The notes under the pieces are model-generated. The model saw only the letters and a program-made list of their open reading frames with translations, was not told the DNA's origin and searched no databases. Made by a program: the position numbers and the translations under genes. This document shows positions 23,028-30,491 of a DNA stretch of 41,959 nucleotides, piece by piece (the first letter of the stretch is position 1; each line of letters begins with the position of its first letter). The DNA comes from Candidatus Choladousia intestinigallinarum (GTDB taxonomy: Bacteria; Bacillota; Clostridia; Lachnospirales; Lachnospiraceae). The DNA is taken from assembly GCA_018712605.1 (NCBI GenBank), contig DVGR01000061.1, positions 1 through 41,959 of the forward strand, written 5' to 3'.

Positions 23028-23870
23028 ATGCGTGAAATAGAAGTAAGTCGGCTGACGGATGTGATCGAAGAGCTTTGTATCGAAGCCAATAACCATCTGC
23101 CGAAGGATGTCAAATGTGCCATTCAGGACTGCCGTGCCTGCGAGGACGGAGAGATTGCCAGGGGCGTTCTGGACAACATCATAGAGAACTTTGAAATTGC
23201 CGATCGGGAAAACGTTCCCATTTGTCAGGATACCGGTATGGCCTGCGTGTTCCTGGAGATTGGACAGGACGTGCATTTTACGGGTGGAGATCTGACGGAT
23301 GCCATCAACGAAGGTGTGCGCCGCGGATATGACAAAGGATATCTTAGAAAATCCGTTGTAAAGGATCCGGTTCGCCGTGGAAATACAGGAGACAATACAC
23401 CGGCCATGATTTATACGGAGATTGTTCCAGGCGAAAACGTAAAGATAACCGTTGGCCCCAAGGGCTTCGGAAGTGAAAATATGAGCCAGATTCGTATGTT
23501 CAAGCCGTCCCACGGGATCGAGGGAATTAAGAACTTTATCCTGGAAGTAGTGGAAACAGCAGGCCCCAATCCCTGTCCGCCGATGGTAGTGGGTGTAGGA
23601 ATCGGAGGAACCTTCGACAAATGCGCCCTCCTTGCCAAGAAAGCGCTGATGCGTCCGCTGGATTCTGAAAATCCGGATCCCTATTACGCAGATCTGGAAA
23701 AAGAAATGCTGGAGAAAATCAATAAGCTGGGTATCGGCCCCCAGGGCTTTGGCGGAAAGACCACAGCCCTTGGAGTCAACATCGAGACGCTACCCACCCA
23801 CATTGCGGGAATGCCCTGTGCGGTGAATATTAACTGCCACGTGACCCGGCATAAGACGGAGGTGATTTAA
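23028..23870 (+). CDS. Class I fumarate hydratase, alpha subunit (two-subunit type)
   Basis: This protein of 280 residues corresponds to the N-terminal catalytic half of class I [4Fe-4S] fumarase. CAIQDCRACEDG, NVPICQDTGMACVF, RGNTGDNTPAMIYTEIVPG and GGTFDKCALLAKKAL are family motifs. The cluster cysteines include those in QDTG-preceding IC, NPCPP and FDKC. ATG 23028 lies behind AAGGAGG; the longer frame upstream overlaps the reductase gene. Together with the next gene it interconverts malate and fumarate, supplying the acceptor for the reductase just upstream. L-tartrate dehydratase has the same architecture, but the fumarate reductase context supports fumarase. Confidence 0.9.
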   Translation: MREIEVSRLTDVIEELCIEANNHLPKDVKCAIQDCRACEDGEIARGVLDNIIENFEIADRENVPICQDTGMACVFLEIGQDVHFTGGDLTDAINEGVRRGYDKGYLRKSVVKDPVRRGNTGDNTPAMIYTEIVPGENVKITVGPKGFGSENMSQIRMFKPSHGIEGIKNFILEVVETAGPNPCPPMVVGVGIGGTFDKCALLAKKALMRPLDSENPDPYYADLEKEMLEKINKLGIGPQGFGGKTTALGVNIETLPTHIAGMPCAVNINCHVTRHKTEVI

Positions 23871-23872
23871 TC

Positions 23873-24436
23873 ATGGAAAAACGGATACAGCTTCCACTGA
23901 CAAGAGAACTGGCCAGAACCCTGGAGGCGGGAGATACGGTATACGTAACCGGCACTATCTATACCTCCCGGGACGCAGGGCATAAGAGGATGTGCGAGGC
24001 CCTGGCAAGGGGGGAAAAGCTTCCCTTTGACCCGGAAAACGCAACTATTTACTATGTGGGTCCCACACCGGCCAAGCCGGGACAGGTGATCGGCTCCGCT
24101 GGACCCACCACCAGCGGCCGTATGGATGCGTACGCTCCTACCATGATGAGAGCCGGAGCCAGAGGGATGATCGGAAAAGGCGCAAGACTTCCGGAGGTCA
24201 TAGAGGCGATGAAGGAATGCGACGGTGTTTACTTTGGAGCCATCGGGGGGGCCGGAGCACTTTTGGCAAAGTGCATAAAAAAGAGCGAGCTGATCGCCTA
24301 TGAGGATCTGGGAGCGGAGGCTTTGAGAAAACTGTACGTGGAGGATATGCCTCTGGTAGTGATCATCGACAGCCAGGGGAGAAATCTATATGAAGAGGGC
24401 AGAAAGGCATACTTAAAAGCCTGTCAGGAGAAATAA
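23873..24436 (+). CDS. Class I fumarate hydratase, beta subunit
   Basis: This protein of 187 residues is the C-terminal swivelling domain of class I fumarase as a separate chain. DTVYVTGTIYTSRDAGHKRM, YVGPTPAKPGQVIGSAGPTTSGRMD and GKGARLPEV are the defining motifs. It begins 2 nt after the alpha-subunit stop behind GGAGGTGA. Tight spacing implies equal production of the two chains. Codon choices here look closer to the flanking host genes than those of the Hdr/Flx genes, by eye. Confidence 0.92.
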   Translation: MEKRIQLPLTRELARTLEAGDTVYVTGTIYTSRDAGHKRMCEALARGEKLPFDPENATIYYVGPTPAKPGQVIGSAGPTTSGRMDAYAPTMMRAGARGMIGKGARLPEVIEAMKECDGVYFGAIGGAGALLAKCIKKSELIAYEDLGAEALRKLYVEDMPLVVIIDSQGRNLYEEGRKAYLKACQEK

Positions 24437-24468
24437 AGAATTTCTGGCCGCAGGGAGGGACGGAAAAG

Positions 24469-25047
24469 ATGCAGAGAGAAGAACTTGAGAAATACTGTAA
24501 AGACCAGGGGGCTTATGCGGCAAAAGTGATTTCTGTGAAGGAGATTGAATTTGACCCGTCCTTCCGCAAATACTGCGAAGATAATGTGTGCGGGCAATAC
24601 GGCAGGAATTATGCCTGTCCCCCTTATGCGGGGACGCCTCAGGAATTGAAGGAGAGAGCCTGTGCTTTTAGGCAGGCAGTCGTGTTTCAGACGGTAACGC
24701 CTCTGGAAGGGGGAATGACGGAGGATAGCCTTCAAGCTGCCAAAAATCAGAATAACCAGGTGGGAGACGCAATTCAAGAGAGGCTGGAGACAGAGAAGCG
24801 CAGGAGTCTTCGTGCCAGAGCCGGGCAGTGCAGCTACTGTACGGAGTGCGAAGCCTTGAAGGGAAAGCCCTGCACGTATCCCCCTAAGGGACAGATTTCT
24901 CTGTCGGCTTTCTGTGTAAATGTAGCCTCTCTGGCTGAGACATGTGGGATGAAGTTTCAAAACGGGGAGAATACCCTGACTTATTTTGGAGTAATTTTCT
25001 TCGGGGATCTGGAGGAAGAGTCCAAGAAGAAAGAGGATCCCGTATAA
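24469..25047 (+). CDS. DUF2284 predicted metal-binding protein
   Basis: This protein of 192 residues has the DUF2284 cysteine pattern: CGQYGRNYACPPYAGT near residue 43, CSYCTECEALKGKPCTYP near 122-139 and a later ETCGM. At least eight conserved Cys suggest one or two Fe-S clusters or zinc sites. A GGGAGGGACGG site precedes the ATG. It lies 32 nt after the fumarase beta gene on the same strand with no terminator between, so it probably belongs to the riboswitch-controlled operon. Function is unknown; a role in maturation or electron transfer for the complex would be a guess. Confidence 0.82.
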   Translation: MQREELEKYCKDQGAYAAKVISVKEIEFDPSFRKYCEDNVCGQYGRNYACPPYAGTPQELKERACAFRQAVVFQTVTPLEGGMTEDSLQAAKNQNNQVGDAIQERLETEKRRSLRARAGQCSYCTECEALKGKPCTYPPKGQISLSAFCVNVASLAETCGMKFQNGENTLTYFGVIFFGDLEEESKKKEDPV

Positions 25048-25060
25048 AGAACAGAGTAAC

Positions 25061-25104
25061 AAAAAAGACGTATGCGGGCCCGGAACTATCGTTCCGGGCC
25101 CGCA
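25061..25104 (-). terminator. Terminator of the pyrophosphatase gene, possibly bidirectional
   Basis: A perfect 14-bp GC-rich stem, 25073-25086 with 25091-25104 around a TATC loop, is followed on the minus strand by a U-tract (AAAAAA at 25061-25066 on the plus strand). The converging operon probably also stops here. Confidence 0.85.
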
Positions 25105-25153
25105 GTGATGTTATTCACGTTAATATCTTGACTTCAATATCTTTTGATTCATA

Positions 25154-27232
25154 CTAGAATATGGATAAGGCTACAAACAGGGAAGACAGCAGGGAGGCCA
25201 CCAGGGAAACCACAGTAATCTGGGTATTGATGGAAGGGCCAGCTGTATCCTTGAAAGGATCGCCCACGGTGTCTCCGGTAACGGCGGCTTTGTGAGCTTT
25301 GGAGCCTTTTCCGCCTTCATTTCCTGCTTCTATGTATTTCTTGGAGTTATCCCACAGGCCGCCTGCGTTGGACATAAACAGAGCCAGCAGAAGTCCGCTT
25401 ACGATGTTTCCAAGAAGGAATCCGCCGATAGCCAGTACGCCGCCGATGAAGCCTACGATAATTGTCGAGAGGATAGCCATAGCGCCGGCGGGAATCAGCT
25501 CTCTCAGGGCGCCGGTGGTGGCGATGTCTATACACTTGTCGTAGTCCGCCTTTACCCCGGGCTTGCCTTCCTTTAATCCCTTGATTTCCCGGAACTGCCG
25601 GTGAATTTCCGCTACCATACGCTGCGCATTCTTATCCACGCCAAGAATCAGCATTGCGGAGAATACGGCAGGTACGGCTGCACCGATCAGAACTCCGAAG
25701 AAAACGGTGGGATCCATGATGTCAAAGCCTGTGATCAGCTCCCGGCCCAGGCTGGCCAGAGTTGCGTTTACTTCGGACATATATGCTCCCAGAAGGGAGA
25801 TAACCGTTAGGCCGGCTGCGCCGATGGAAAATCCTTTTGTCACGGCCTTTACCGTATTTCCGGCGCTGTCCAGTTCATCGGCAATGCGGATCGTCTCTTC
25901 GCCCAATCCTCCCATCTCGGCCAATCCTCTGGCGTTGTCTACGATGGGGCCGTAAGCGTCGTTTCCGATAATCATGCCTACGATGGAAAGCATGCCCACG
26001 GCAGCCATGGCAATGCCGAACAGTGCATAAGTGGTTCCCATGGGTTCACAGAGCTTATAAGCTACCAGTGCGGAGACTGCGATTCCGATCATAGCCGGCA
26101 GTGCGGAAATAAATCCATAAGAGACGCCGGAGAGAACCGTGAAAGCAGAACCGGACTGTGAAGCTTTTGCCACTTTCTGGACGATGGGTTTGCTGTCATC
26201 TGTAAAGTAATCAGTAGTAAGGCCGATCACCACGCCTACCAGGAGGCCTACTGTGGAGGCGCCCCAGATCCGCCAGTCAAAGCCCTCTATTAAATAGGTA
26301 GCCAGAGCGGAGAGAAGGACGAAAATTCCTGTAGTCACATAGGTAGAAGAATTCAGAGCCTTTGTGGGATTGCCGTTTTTGCCGATTCTGGCGCTGGCAA
26401 TACCCAGGATGGAAGCGATCAGGCCAAGAGCGGAATAACAGAACACCATAGAAGCGCCTGCCTGTTCATATCCCGTAAGAGACTGGGAGATAACAAGAGC
26501 CGAAGTCATGGCAGCTACGTTGGAATCAAAGAGATCAGCGCCCATACCGGCTACATCGCCTACGTTGTCGCCTACATTATCTGCGATTACGGCAGGATTT
26601 CTGGGATCATCCTCCGGGATGCCCAGCTCCACTTTACCAGTAAGGTCTGCAGATACATCGGCTGTCTTTGTGAAGATTCCTCCGCCGGCTTTGGCGAAAA
26701 GTGCCAGGGAACTGGCGCCAAAGGAAAAGCCCAGCAGAATAGAGGCGTCTGAGGTGATCATCAGAACGGCCATGACGCCCAGGAGACAGAAGCCCACAAC
26801 GGCCAGTCCCATAACGGCGCCGCCCCTGAAGCCTACCAGAAACGCTGGCTTAATGCCTTTCTCGGCAGCTTCCGCTGTACGGGCATTGGCCAGGGTGGCT
26901 ACCAGGATTCCGATTTTACCAGCGATGGCCGAAAGAATCGTGCCTGCGATGTACGCCAGGGCCATAGAAAGATTATCCAGAAACTTTCCCTGCCATATGG
27001 GCTGCGGCAGAATCAAAAAGATGATAATGGCTGCTACCCCGGCAAAAATCGTCAGTATTTTGTATTCTCGGGCCATAAATGTATTTGCGCCGTCTTTGAT
27101 CAGCCGGGAAACCCTGAGAATCTCTTTGTTCACAGCTTTCTGCTGTTTAACCCACAAATACAGATAAGCCGCAAAGGCAAAAGCAACAATAATTGCCAGG
27201 AAACAGATTGCGTAGATAAACGACGGGACCAT
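25154..27232 (-). CDS. hppA: Membrane-bound proton-pumping pyrophosphatase, K+-independent type
   Basis: This protein of 692 residues has about 16 hydrophobic segments. The catalytic loops are DVSADLTGKVE, then EDDPRNPAVIADNVGDNVGD (about 215-235). Further Asp/Lys-rich motifs lie near the C-terminus (GDTVGDPFKDTAGPS). It hydrolyses pyrophosphate and pumps cations across the cytoplasmic membrane. The residue that sets K+ dependence is Lys462 in GNTVKAVTKGF, with Thr465 three residues on. K+-dependent enzymes have Ala here, so this belongs to the K+-independent, normally H+-pumping class. AAGGAGGGGG precedes the ATG. Its own promoter and terminator flank it. Confidence 0.95.
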   Translation of the reverse strand: MVPSFIYAICFLAIIVAFAFAAYLYLWVKQQKAVNKEILRVSRLIKDGANTFMAREYKILTIFAGVAAIIIFLILPQPIWQGKFLDNLSMALAYIAGTILSAIAGKIGILVATLANARTAEAAEKGIKPAFLVGFRGGAVMGLAVVGFCLLGVMAVLMITSDASILLGFSFGASSLALFAKAGGGIFTKTADVSADLTGKVELGIPEDDPRNPAVIADNVGDNVGDVAGMGADLFDSNVAAMTSALVISQSLTGYEQAGASMVFCYSALGLIASILGIASARIGKNGNPTKALNSSTYVTTGIFVLLSALATYLIEGFDWRIWGASTVGLLVGVVIGLTTDYFTDDSKPIVQKVAKASQSGSAFTVLSGVSYGFISALPAMIGIAVSALVAYKLCEPMGTTYALFGIAMAAVGMLSIVGMIIGNDAYGPIVDNARGLAEMGGLGEETIRIADELDSAGNTVKAVTKGFSIGAAGLTVISLLGAYMSEVNATLASLGRELITGFDIMDPTVFFGVLIGAAVPAVFSAMLILGVDKNAQRMVAEIHRQFREIKGLKEGKPGVKADYDKCIDIATTGALRELIPAGAMAILSTIIVGFIGGVLAIGGFLLGNIVSGLLLALFMSNAGGLWDNSKKYIEAGNEGGKGSKAHKAAVTGDTVGDPFKDTAGPSINTQITVVSLVASLLSSLFVALSIF

Positions 27233-27439
27233 AAAACCCCCTCCTTTGCATTAAAATATGGTAACGGTACCTTTCGCATGCCGGAGACGCAGATACAAAT
27301 TTGCGCAATTAATTCAGATCCGATCTGTCTGCGAATCCTGCAGCGGGGAACTGTTACAAATATCTTGTAAAAAAGCGAAATATTCGGAATTTTATCCAGA
27401 ATACCGAAATAAATTACCGAACCTTTCCTCATTATAGTG

Positions 27440-27468
27440 ATTATATACCAAAAAAACCAGGAATTCAA
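27440..27468 (-). promoter_or_regulatory. Promoter of the pyrophosphatase gene
   Basis: On the minus strand TTGAAT (27468-27463) and TATAAT (27445-27440) are 17 nt apart, giving a leader of about 200 nt before the start codon. No known leader motif was recognised in it. Confidence 0.65.
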
Positions 27469-27498
27469 GAAGAAAAACTGACGAAAATTCCTGACAAC

Positions 27499-27540
27499 AC
27501 AAAAAACCGGAAACGTCTGTTGGACGATCCGGTTTTTGTG
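27499..27540 (-). terminator. Terminator after the esterase gene
   Basis: CCGGA (27508-27512) pairs with TCCGG (27528-27532), extended by A-tract/T-tract pairing on both sides. The minus-strand transcript ends in a run of six U residues. Confidence 0.75.
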
Positions 27541-27548
27541 GCATGGAA

Positions 27549-28325
27549 TTAAATTTTATGGACAGGCATCTGGGCATATGGGTCGGTTCGTGGAATCCAG
27601 TCTAGGAACTGCTCCAGCTTAAGATCCCAGTAACGCCATTCATGCTCAAACTCTGGAGGATTATCCCAGCAATGAGAATAGCCCTTTTCCTCCAGCTCCA
27701 GATGAAAGGCGGCAACTGAATCATACAGAAAATCCTTCTGCCCGCAGCACATAAACAACTTGGGAAGTTTTGTCTGCTGCGACCTGCATGTTTCAAGAAT
27801 ACTGTGGAGATTCAGGCAGTTTAGACTTCCGCCGATCAGGTTGGTGTCACTGCCTATCTCAACTGCCGGAGAGAAGGCTCCGGCAGCGCAGATTTCGGAG
27901 GGTCTGGTTAATGCGTGTACCAAAGTCCCGTATCCGCCCATGGACGCCCCGGCAATGTAGGTATCCCTGGGATTTGATGAGACAGGAAAATTTCCGCAGA
28001 TAAATTCAGGCAGCTCTTTTGCTATGAAATCATAATATTTATTTTCTGTTCCTGCGTTCATATAGCACATATTTTCGGCATTGCACAGAACCATGGCGAT
28101 TCGTTTTTCTTCCGCATAGCGCTCTGCGGAGGTATAGCGCAGCCAGCTCTTATAATCATTTCCGTATCCGTGAAGAAGATACAGAACGGGATATTTGCAG
28201 ACTGGTGTATGGCAGGGCGGCTGTTCCAGGTCAAAGTCACAGGAACTGACGGTAGGAAGAATGACAGCGATATCTACGCTGCGTCTGAGGGAATAAGATA
28301 CAAAGTTACATAACAACTGTGCCAT
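27549..28325 (-). CDS. Putative esterase (esterase D / tributyrin esterase family)
   Basis: This cytoplasmic alpha/beta hydrolase has 258 residues. LYLLHGYGND (about 48-57) gives the oxyanion loop, GASMGGYG (about 124-131) contains the nucleophile Ser, and the C-terminal HEWRYWD supplies the catalytic His. An Asp in FLYDSV or nearby would complete the triad. There is no signal peptide. Related proteins hydrolyse short-chain acyl esters or S-formylglutathione; substrate here is unknown. AAGGAGGAG lies before the ATG on the minus strand. It starts 57 nt after mecA with no strong terminator between, so the two may be cotranscribed. Confidence 0.85.
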   Translation of the reverse strand: MAQLLCNFVSYSLRRSVDIAVILPTVSSCDFDLEQPPCHTPVCKYPVLYLLHGYGNDYKSWLRYTSAERYAEEKRIAMVLCNAENMCYMNAGTENKYYDFIAKELPEFICGNFPVSSNPRDTYIAGASMGGYGTLVHALTRPSEICAAGAFSPAVEIGSDTNLIGGSLNCLNLHSILETCRSQQTKLPKLFMCCGQKDFLYDSVAAFHLELEEKGYSHCWDNPPEFEHEWRYWDLKLEQFLDWIPRTDPYAQMPVHKI

Positions 28326-28382
28326 GGCAGGCTCCTCCTTAAATTGTATTTTTGGGGCACCGCATTCTTGAATTTTTATATT

Positions 28383-29156
28383 TCAGCCTAAAAGGCTTAA
28401 ATTTTGGAGAGCGTTTTCAGGTATAGTAACTTCCATATGCTCCGTAAAGTGCGCGTCCATCCCGGCACTGAATTTACAGGGAAGGGCATATTCGGAGAGA
28501 ACATTGCATACCTTGTTGAATTGCTCCGCTGTACTGGAGGCTTTTTTCAGAATCAGATAAAATTCGCCGCTTTCAGGATTCTTATATAAAGTGTTGGGAC
28601 CTGAAAAAACGGGGCCGAGAATTCTGGAAGCCCGGATTACATCATCCAGGGAACGGAAGAGGTAGAATCTGGTAAGATTGATCACTTCCTCGTCTTCTTC
28701 CACAGAAACGGCGGAAGGCTCCTCTGCCGGGCTTTCCTGCTCTGTATTCTTAGAGGCAGCACGTTTTTTCGCCTCGGATATCTTCTTAATCAGACCCAGA
28801 ATATCGTCTGCGCCTTCGATTCTGTCCATCAGGTCAGAGAAAGAATAACCGCTGTCCCCGTCCTGTTCTTCGGGAGAAAAACGGGCAAATCTCGTGTCCA
28901 GCTCCTCCGGATCCTCTACTTTGGTGATAATGAGAATAATAGAGTCCATAGATACGGGAATTGCTTCTATCACAAGCGGCATATTGTCAGCTTCAAAACC
29001 AAAGTCCTGGGCCGCAACGCGCATCATATCCTGAAACAGAGCTCTTGTTTTTTCGGAACCATAAGCCAGCTCGCTCAGTTTGATTTCACGGTTGGCCAGA
29101 TCCTCTTTTGTCAGGGTACAGCGAATCTGTTTGTCATTGATTTTTTCAATTTTCAT
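28383..29156 (-). CDS. mecA: Adaptor protein MecA (ClpC adaptor)
   Basis: This protein of 257 residues begins MKIEKINDKQIRCTLTKEDL and continues to the DMMRVAAQDFGFE region, the N-terminal substrate-binding domain of MecA. A low-complexity acidic linker (about 110-150) leads to a C-terminal domain with NLTRFYLFRSLDDVIRAS and YALPCKFSAG, which contacts ClpC. Such adaptors deliver substrates to the ClpCP protease. AAGGA precedes the ATG by about 10 nt. It has its own promoter about 100 nt upstream. The linker is typical in length for clostridial forms. Confidence 0.93.
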   Translation of the reverse strand: MKIEKINDKQIRCTLTKEDLANREIKLSELAYGSEKTRALFQDMMRVAAQDFGFEADNMPLVIEAIPVSMDSIILIITKVEDPEELDTRFARFSPEEQDGDSGYSFSDLMDRIEGADDILGLIKKISEAKKRAASKNTEQESPAEEPSAVSVEEDEEVINLTRFYLFRSLDDVIRASRILGPVFSGPNTLYKNPESGEFYLILKKASSTAEQFNKVCNVLSEYALPCKFSAGMDAHFTEHMEVTIPENALQNLSLLG

Positions 29157-29255
29157 TCAATCACATCCTTACCCATTATTTGAATCGTTGAATCTGCTGC
29201 CGACTGTGTCCGGTATTCGCCGGAGACAAAAGCAGCTGCGTCTGTTCTCACTACT

Positions 29256-29285
29256 ATTATATACGCATTTTAATAAATATGTAAA
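29256..29285 (-). promoter_or_regulatory. Promoter of mecA
   Basis: On the minus strand TTTACA (29285-29280) and TATAAT (29261-29256) are 18 nt apart, leaving a leader of roughly 90 nt. Confidence 0.65.
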
Positions 29286-29396
29286 GTAAATACTTGGAGT
29301 GCAGCAGGCTCCTTTTGCACTGTAAGACTTTAAATGAGCCTGCGGATGCTACAGATTACGGGGAAACTGAGAACTGATCTGTAACAGAAAAAGAGC

Positions 29397-29425
29397 TTGC
29401 AAAATCTTAACTTATTGTATATAAT
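29397..29425 (+). promoter_or_regulatory. Promoter of a candidate non-coding RNA
   Basis: TTGCAA (29397-29402) and a consensus TATAAT (29420-29425) are 17 nt apart. No protein start follows within 500 nt, so the transcript is probably untranslated. Confidence 0.65.
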
Positions 29426-29431
29426 AGTCAC

Positions 29432-29705
29432 AGAAAGGCTATATGGGAAGTTTTGGAAAGAAAGGAGGATTTTCCCAGAGCTGATTTAATATCATATCTT
29501 TGAGACTGGCGGGGCAGGTGTAATCCTGCTATACCGATCTGATTCATTTCATTATTTATTCAACGAGTGCGGTACATTCCGCTCAATTTTGCTGTACGAT
29601 CCCTGATTTTTTGTAGCAGTCGAGCCATGGGCCAAACGGCTGAATCGTTACGAGTTTTAAGTAAACATATAAAGAACCATATATCCTTTCCAAACTTCTT
29701 TTACG
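29432..29705 (+). ncRNA. Candidate structured non-coding RNA of about 270 nt
   Basis: The stretch begins at the predicted start of the promoter above and is closed by a long-range stem: 29447-29460 (GAAGTTTTGGAAAG) pairs with 29686-29698 (CTTTCCAAACTTC) with a single bulge. CTATATGG (29439-29446) can alternatively pair with CCATATAT. Inside are local hairpins CAGG/CCTG (~29515-29528), GAGTGCGG/CCGCTC (~29564-29584) and a GCC/GGC stem near 29622-29642. A short T-run (CTTCTTTT) follows the stem. No reading frame with a ribosome binding site is present. I could not assign it to 6S RNA, SRP RNA, tmRNA or RNase P by eye; 6S RNA or the raiA motif are families to test. Confidence 0.45.
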
Positions 29706-29829
29706 CATTATAATCAAAAACCCTTTATTTTGCAAGCAAATTACAGCAGAAGTCTGCAGGGAATTTTTGCATCGGAAAATTTTGAAAAAATTTAAACGAT
29801 ACGTCTGTTTCCGGCAGAATGAACTTTAA

Positions 29830-30014
29830 ATACCTGGCAGAAGCCCGCAAGCCCCAAACGGGAGATTACAGGTATTCTTGTGTATGGTGATGGCTGCACG
29901 GCAGCCATGTCCGTATAGAATCAATGTGGCGTACATAAAATGGAAGCGGCGGACTGATATATCACGAAAGCACCTCTGCCCTTTGGATGTACGCACAGGA
30001 AAGGCAGAGAGGTG
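29830..30014 (+). promoter_or_regulatory. Structured leader upstream of a small protein gene
   Basis: Three hairpins and a possible switch are visible. ATACCTG (29830-29836) pairs with CAGGTAT (29869-29875). ATGGCTGC (29890-29897) pairs with GCAGCCAT (29901-29908) over a 3-nt loop. TGTGGCGTACAT (29925-29936) pairs with ATGTACGCACA (29987-29997). Within the last loop CACCTCTGCC (29971-29980) can pair with GGCAGAGAGGTG (30003-30014), which would form a pseudoknot or an exclusive alternative and covers the possible GTG start of the next frame. No known riboswitch consensus was recognised. The bases between 29706 and 29829 show nothing I can name. Confidence 0.4.
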
Positions 30015-30284
30015 GAAAAAAATAAAAAGAGAGACAACCACAGACAGCCCCGAAAGCATCCTGGACGAATGATAAGGGACAGGAAAGCCATAGCCTTTAT
30101 GCGGGAGCTTCGGGAATACGAAAGAGAAGGAACGTCCCTATATTTAGAGGGAAAGCCCAGCAGGCCGGAAGAGATCGTCTCAGCCTGTATGCTGGCGGAA
30201 GAGACAAACTATATGCGTGATTTTATCGGGGATGAAGACCAGAGGATCCGGAAAATCAATTTTATCAGGATAAAAGAAAAATAG
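30012..30284 (+). CDS. Small hypothetical protein, basic and charged
   Basis: The frame gives 90 residues from GTG 30012, but the true start is uncertain: ATG 30069 (72 residues) and ATG 30099 (62 residues) are in frame, none with a strong ribosome binding site. The C-terminal part from FMRELREYEREG through KPSRPEEIVSACMLAEETNYMRDFIGDE reads like a folded helical protein with a mixed charge pattern and a lone Cys. The N-terminal extension is very basic and low in structure, which suggests a downstream start. I do not recognise a family. No signal peptide or membrane segment is present. It is preceded by a structured leader and followed by the promoter of the GH18 gene. Confidence 0.5.
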   Translation: MEKNKKRDNHRQPRKHPGRMIRDRKAIAFMRELREYEREGTSLYLEGKPSRPEEIVSACMLAEETNYMRDFIGDEDQRIRKINFIRIKEK

Positions 30285-30364
30285 AAGAGAGAAAGGAGGA
30301 GCGCCTGCAGATGTCCGTTATCCCCTGTGACAGAAGCAGAATATCTTATTTTTTTATGAAAATA

Positions 30365-30393
30365 ATGACGATTCCTGGGAGACCTGATATAAT
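30365..30393 (+). promoter_or_regulatory. Possible promoter of the GH18 gene
   Basis: ATGACG (30365-30370) and TATAAT (30388-30393) are 17 nt apart; the -35 box is weak, the -10 box is consensus. The 200 nt between the previous gene and this one also hold a CTGCCG/CGGCAG hairpin (~30434-30459) without an immediate U-tract. Confidence 0.5.
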
Positions 30394-30491
30394 TACGTGA
30401 ACGGCTGCACCGAAGCAGTCTGTGTAAAAGGACTGCCGGAAAAGAACAAAACGGCAGCCTGCAAATGTTTTTAAGGGGGACGTACAGCAAA

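Noticed and set aside
26508-27167. A 219-codon plus-strand frame inside the pyrophosphatase gene
   Set aside because: It is a shadow of the well-supported minus-strand hppA; low-complexity Ala/Arg/Pro composition and no start signal.
29878-30072. A 64-codon frame through the structured leader
   Set aside because: It reads through several perfect hairpins, has no ribosome binding site and overlaps the better-looking small gene in another frame.
30311-30400. A 29-codon frame behind a good AGGAGG between the small protein and the GH18 gene
   Set aside because: Its 3' end coincides with the likely -10 box of the GH18 promoter and the peptide has no recognisable feature; AGGAGG alone is not enough.
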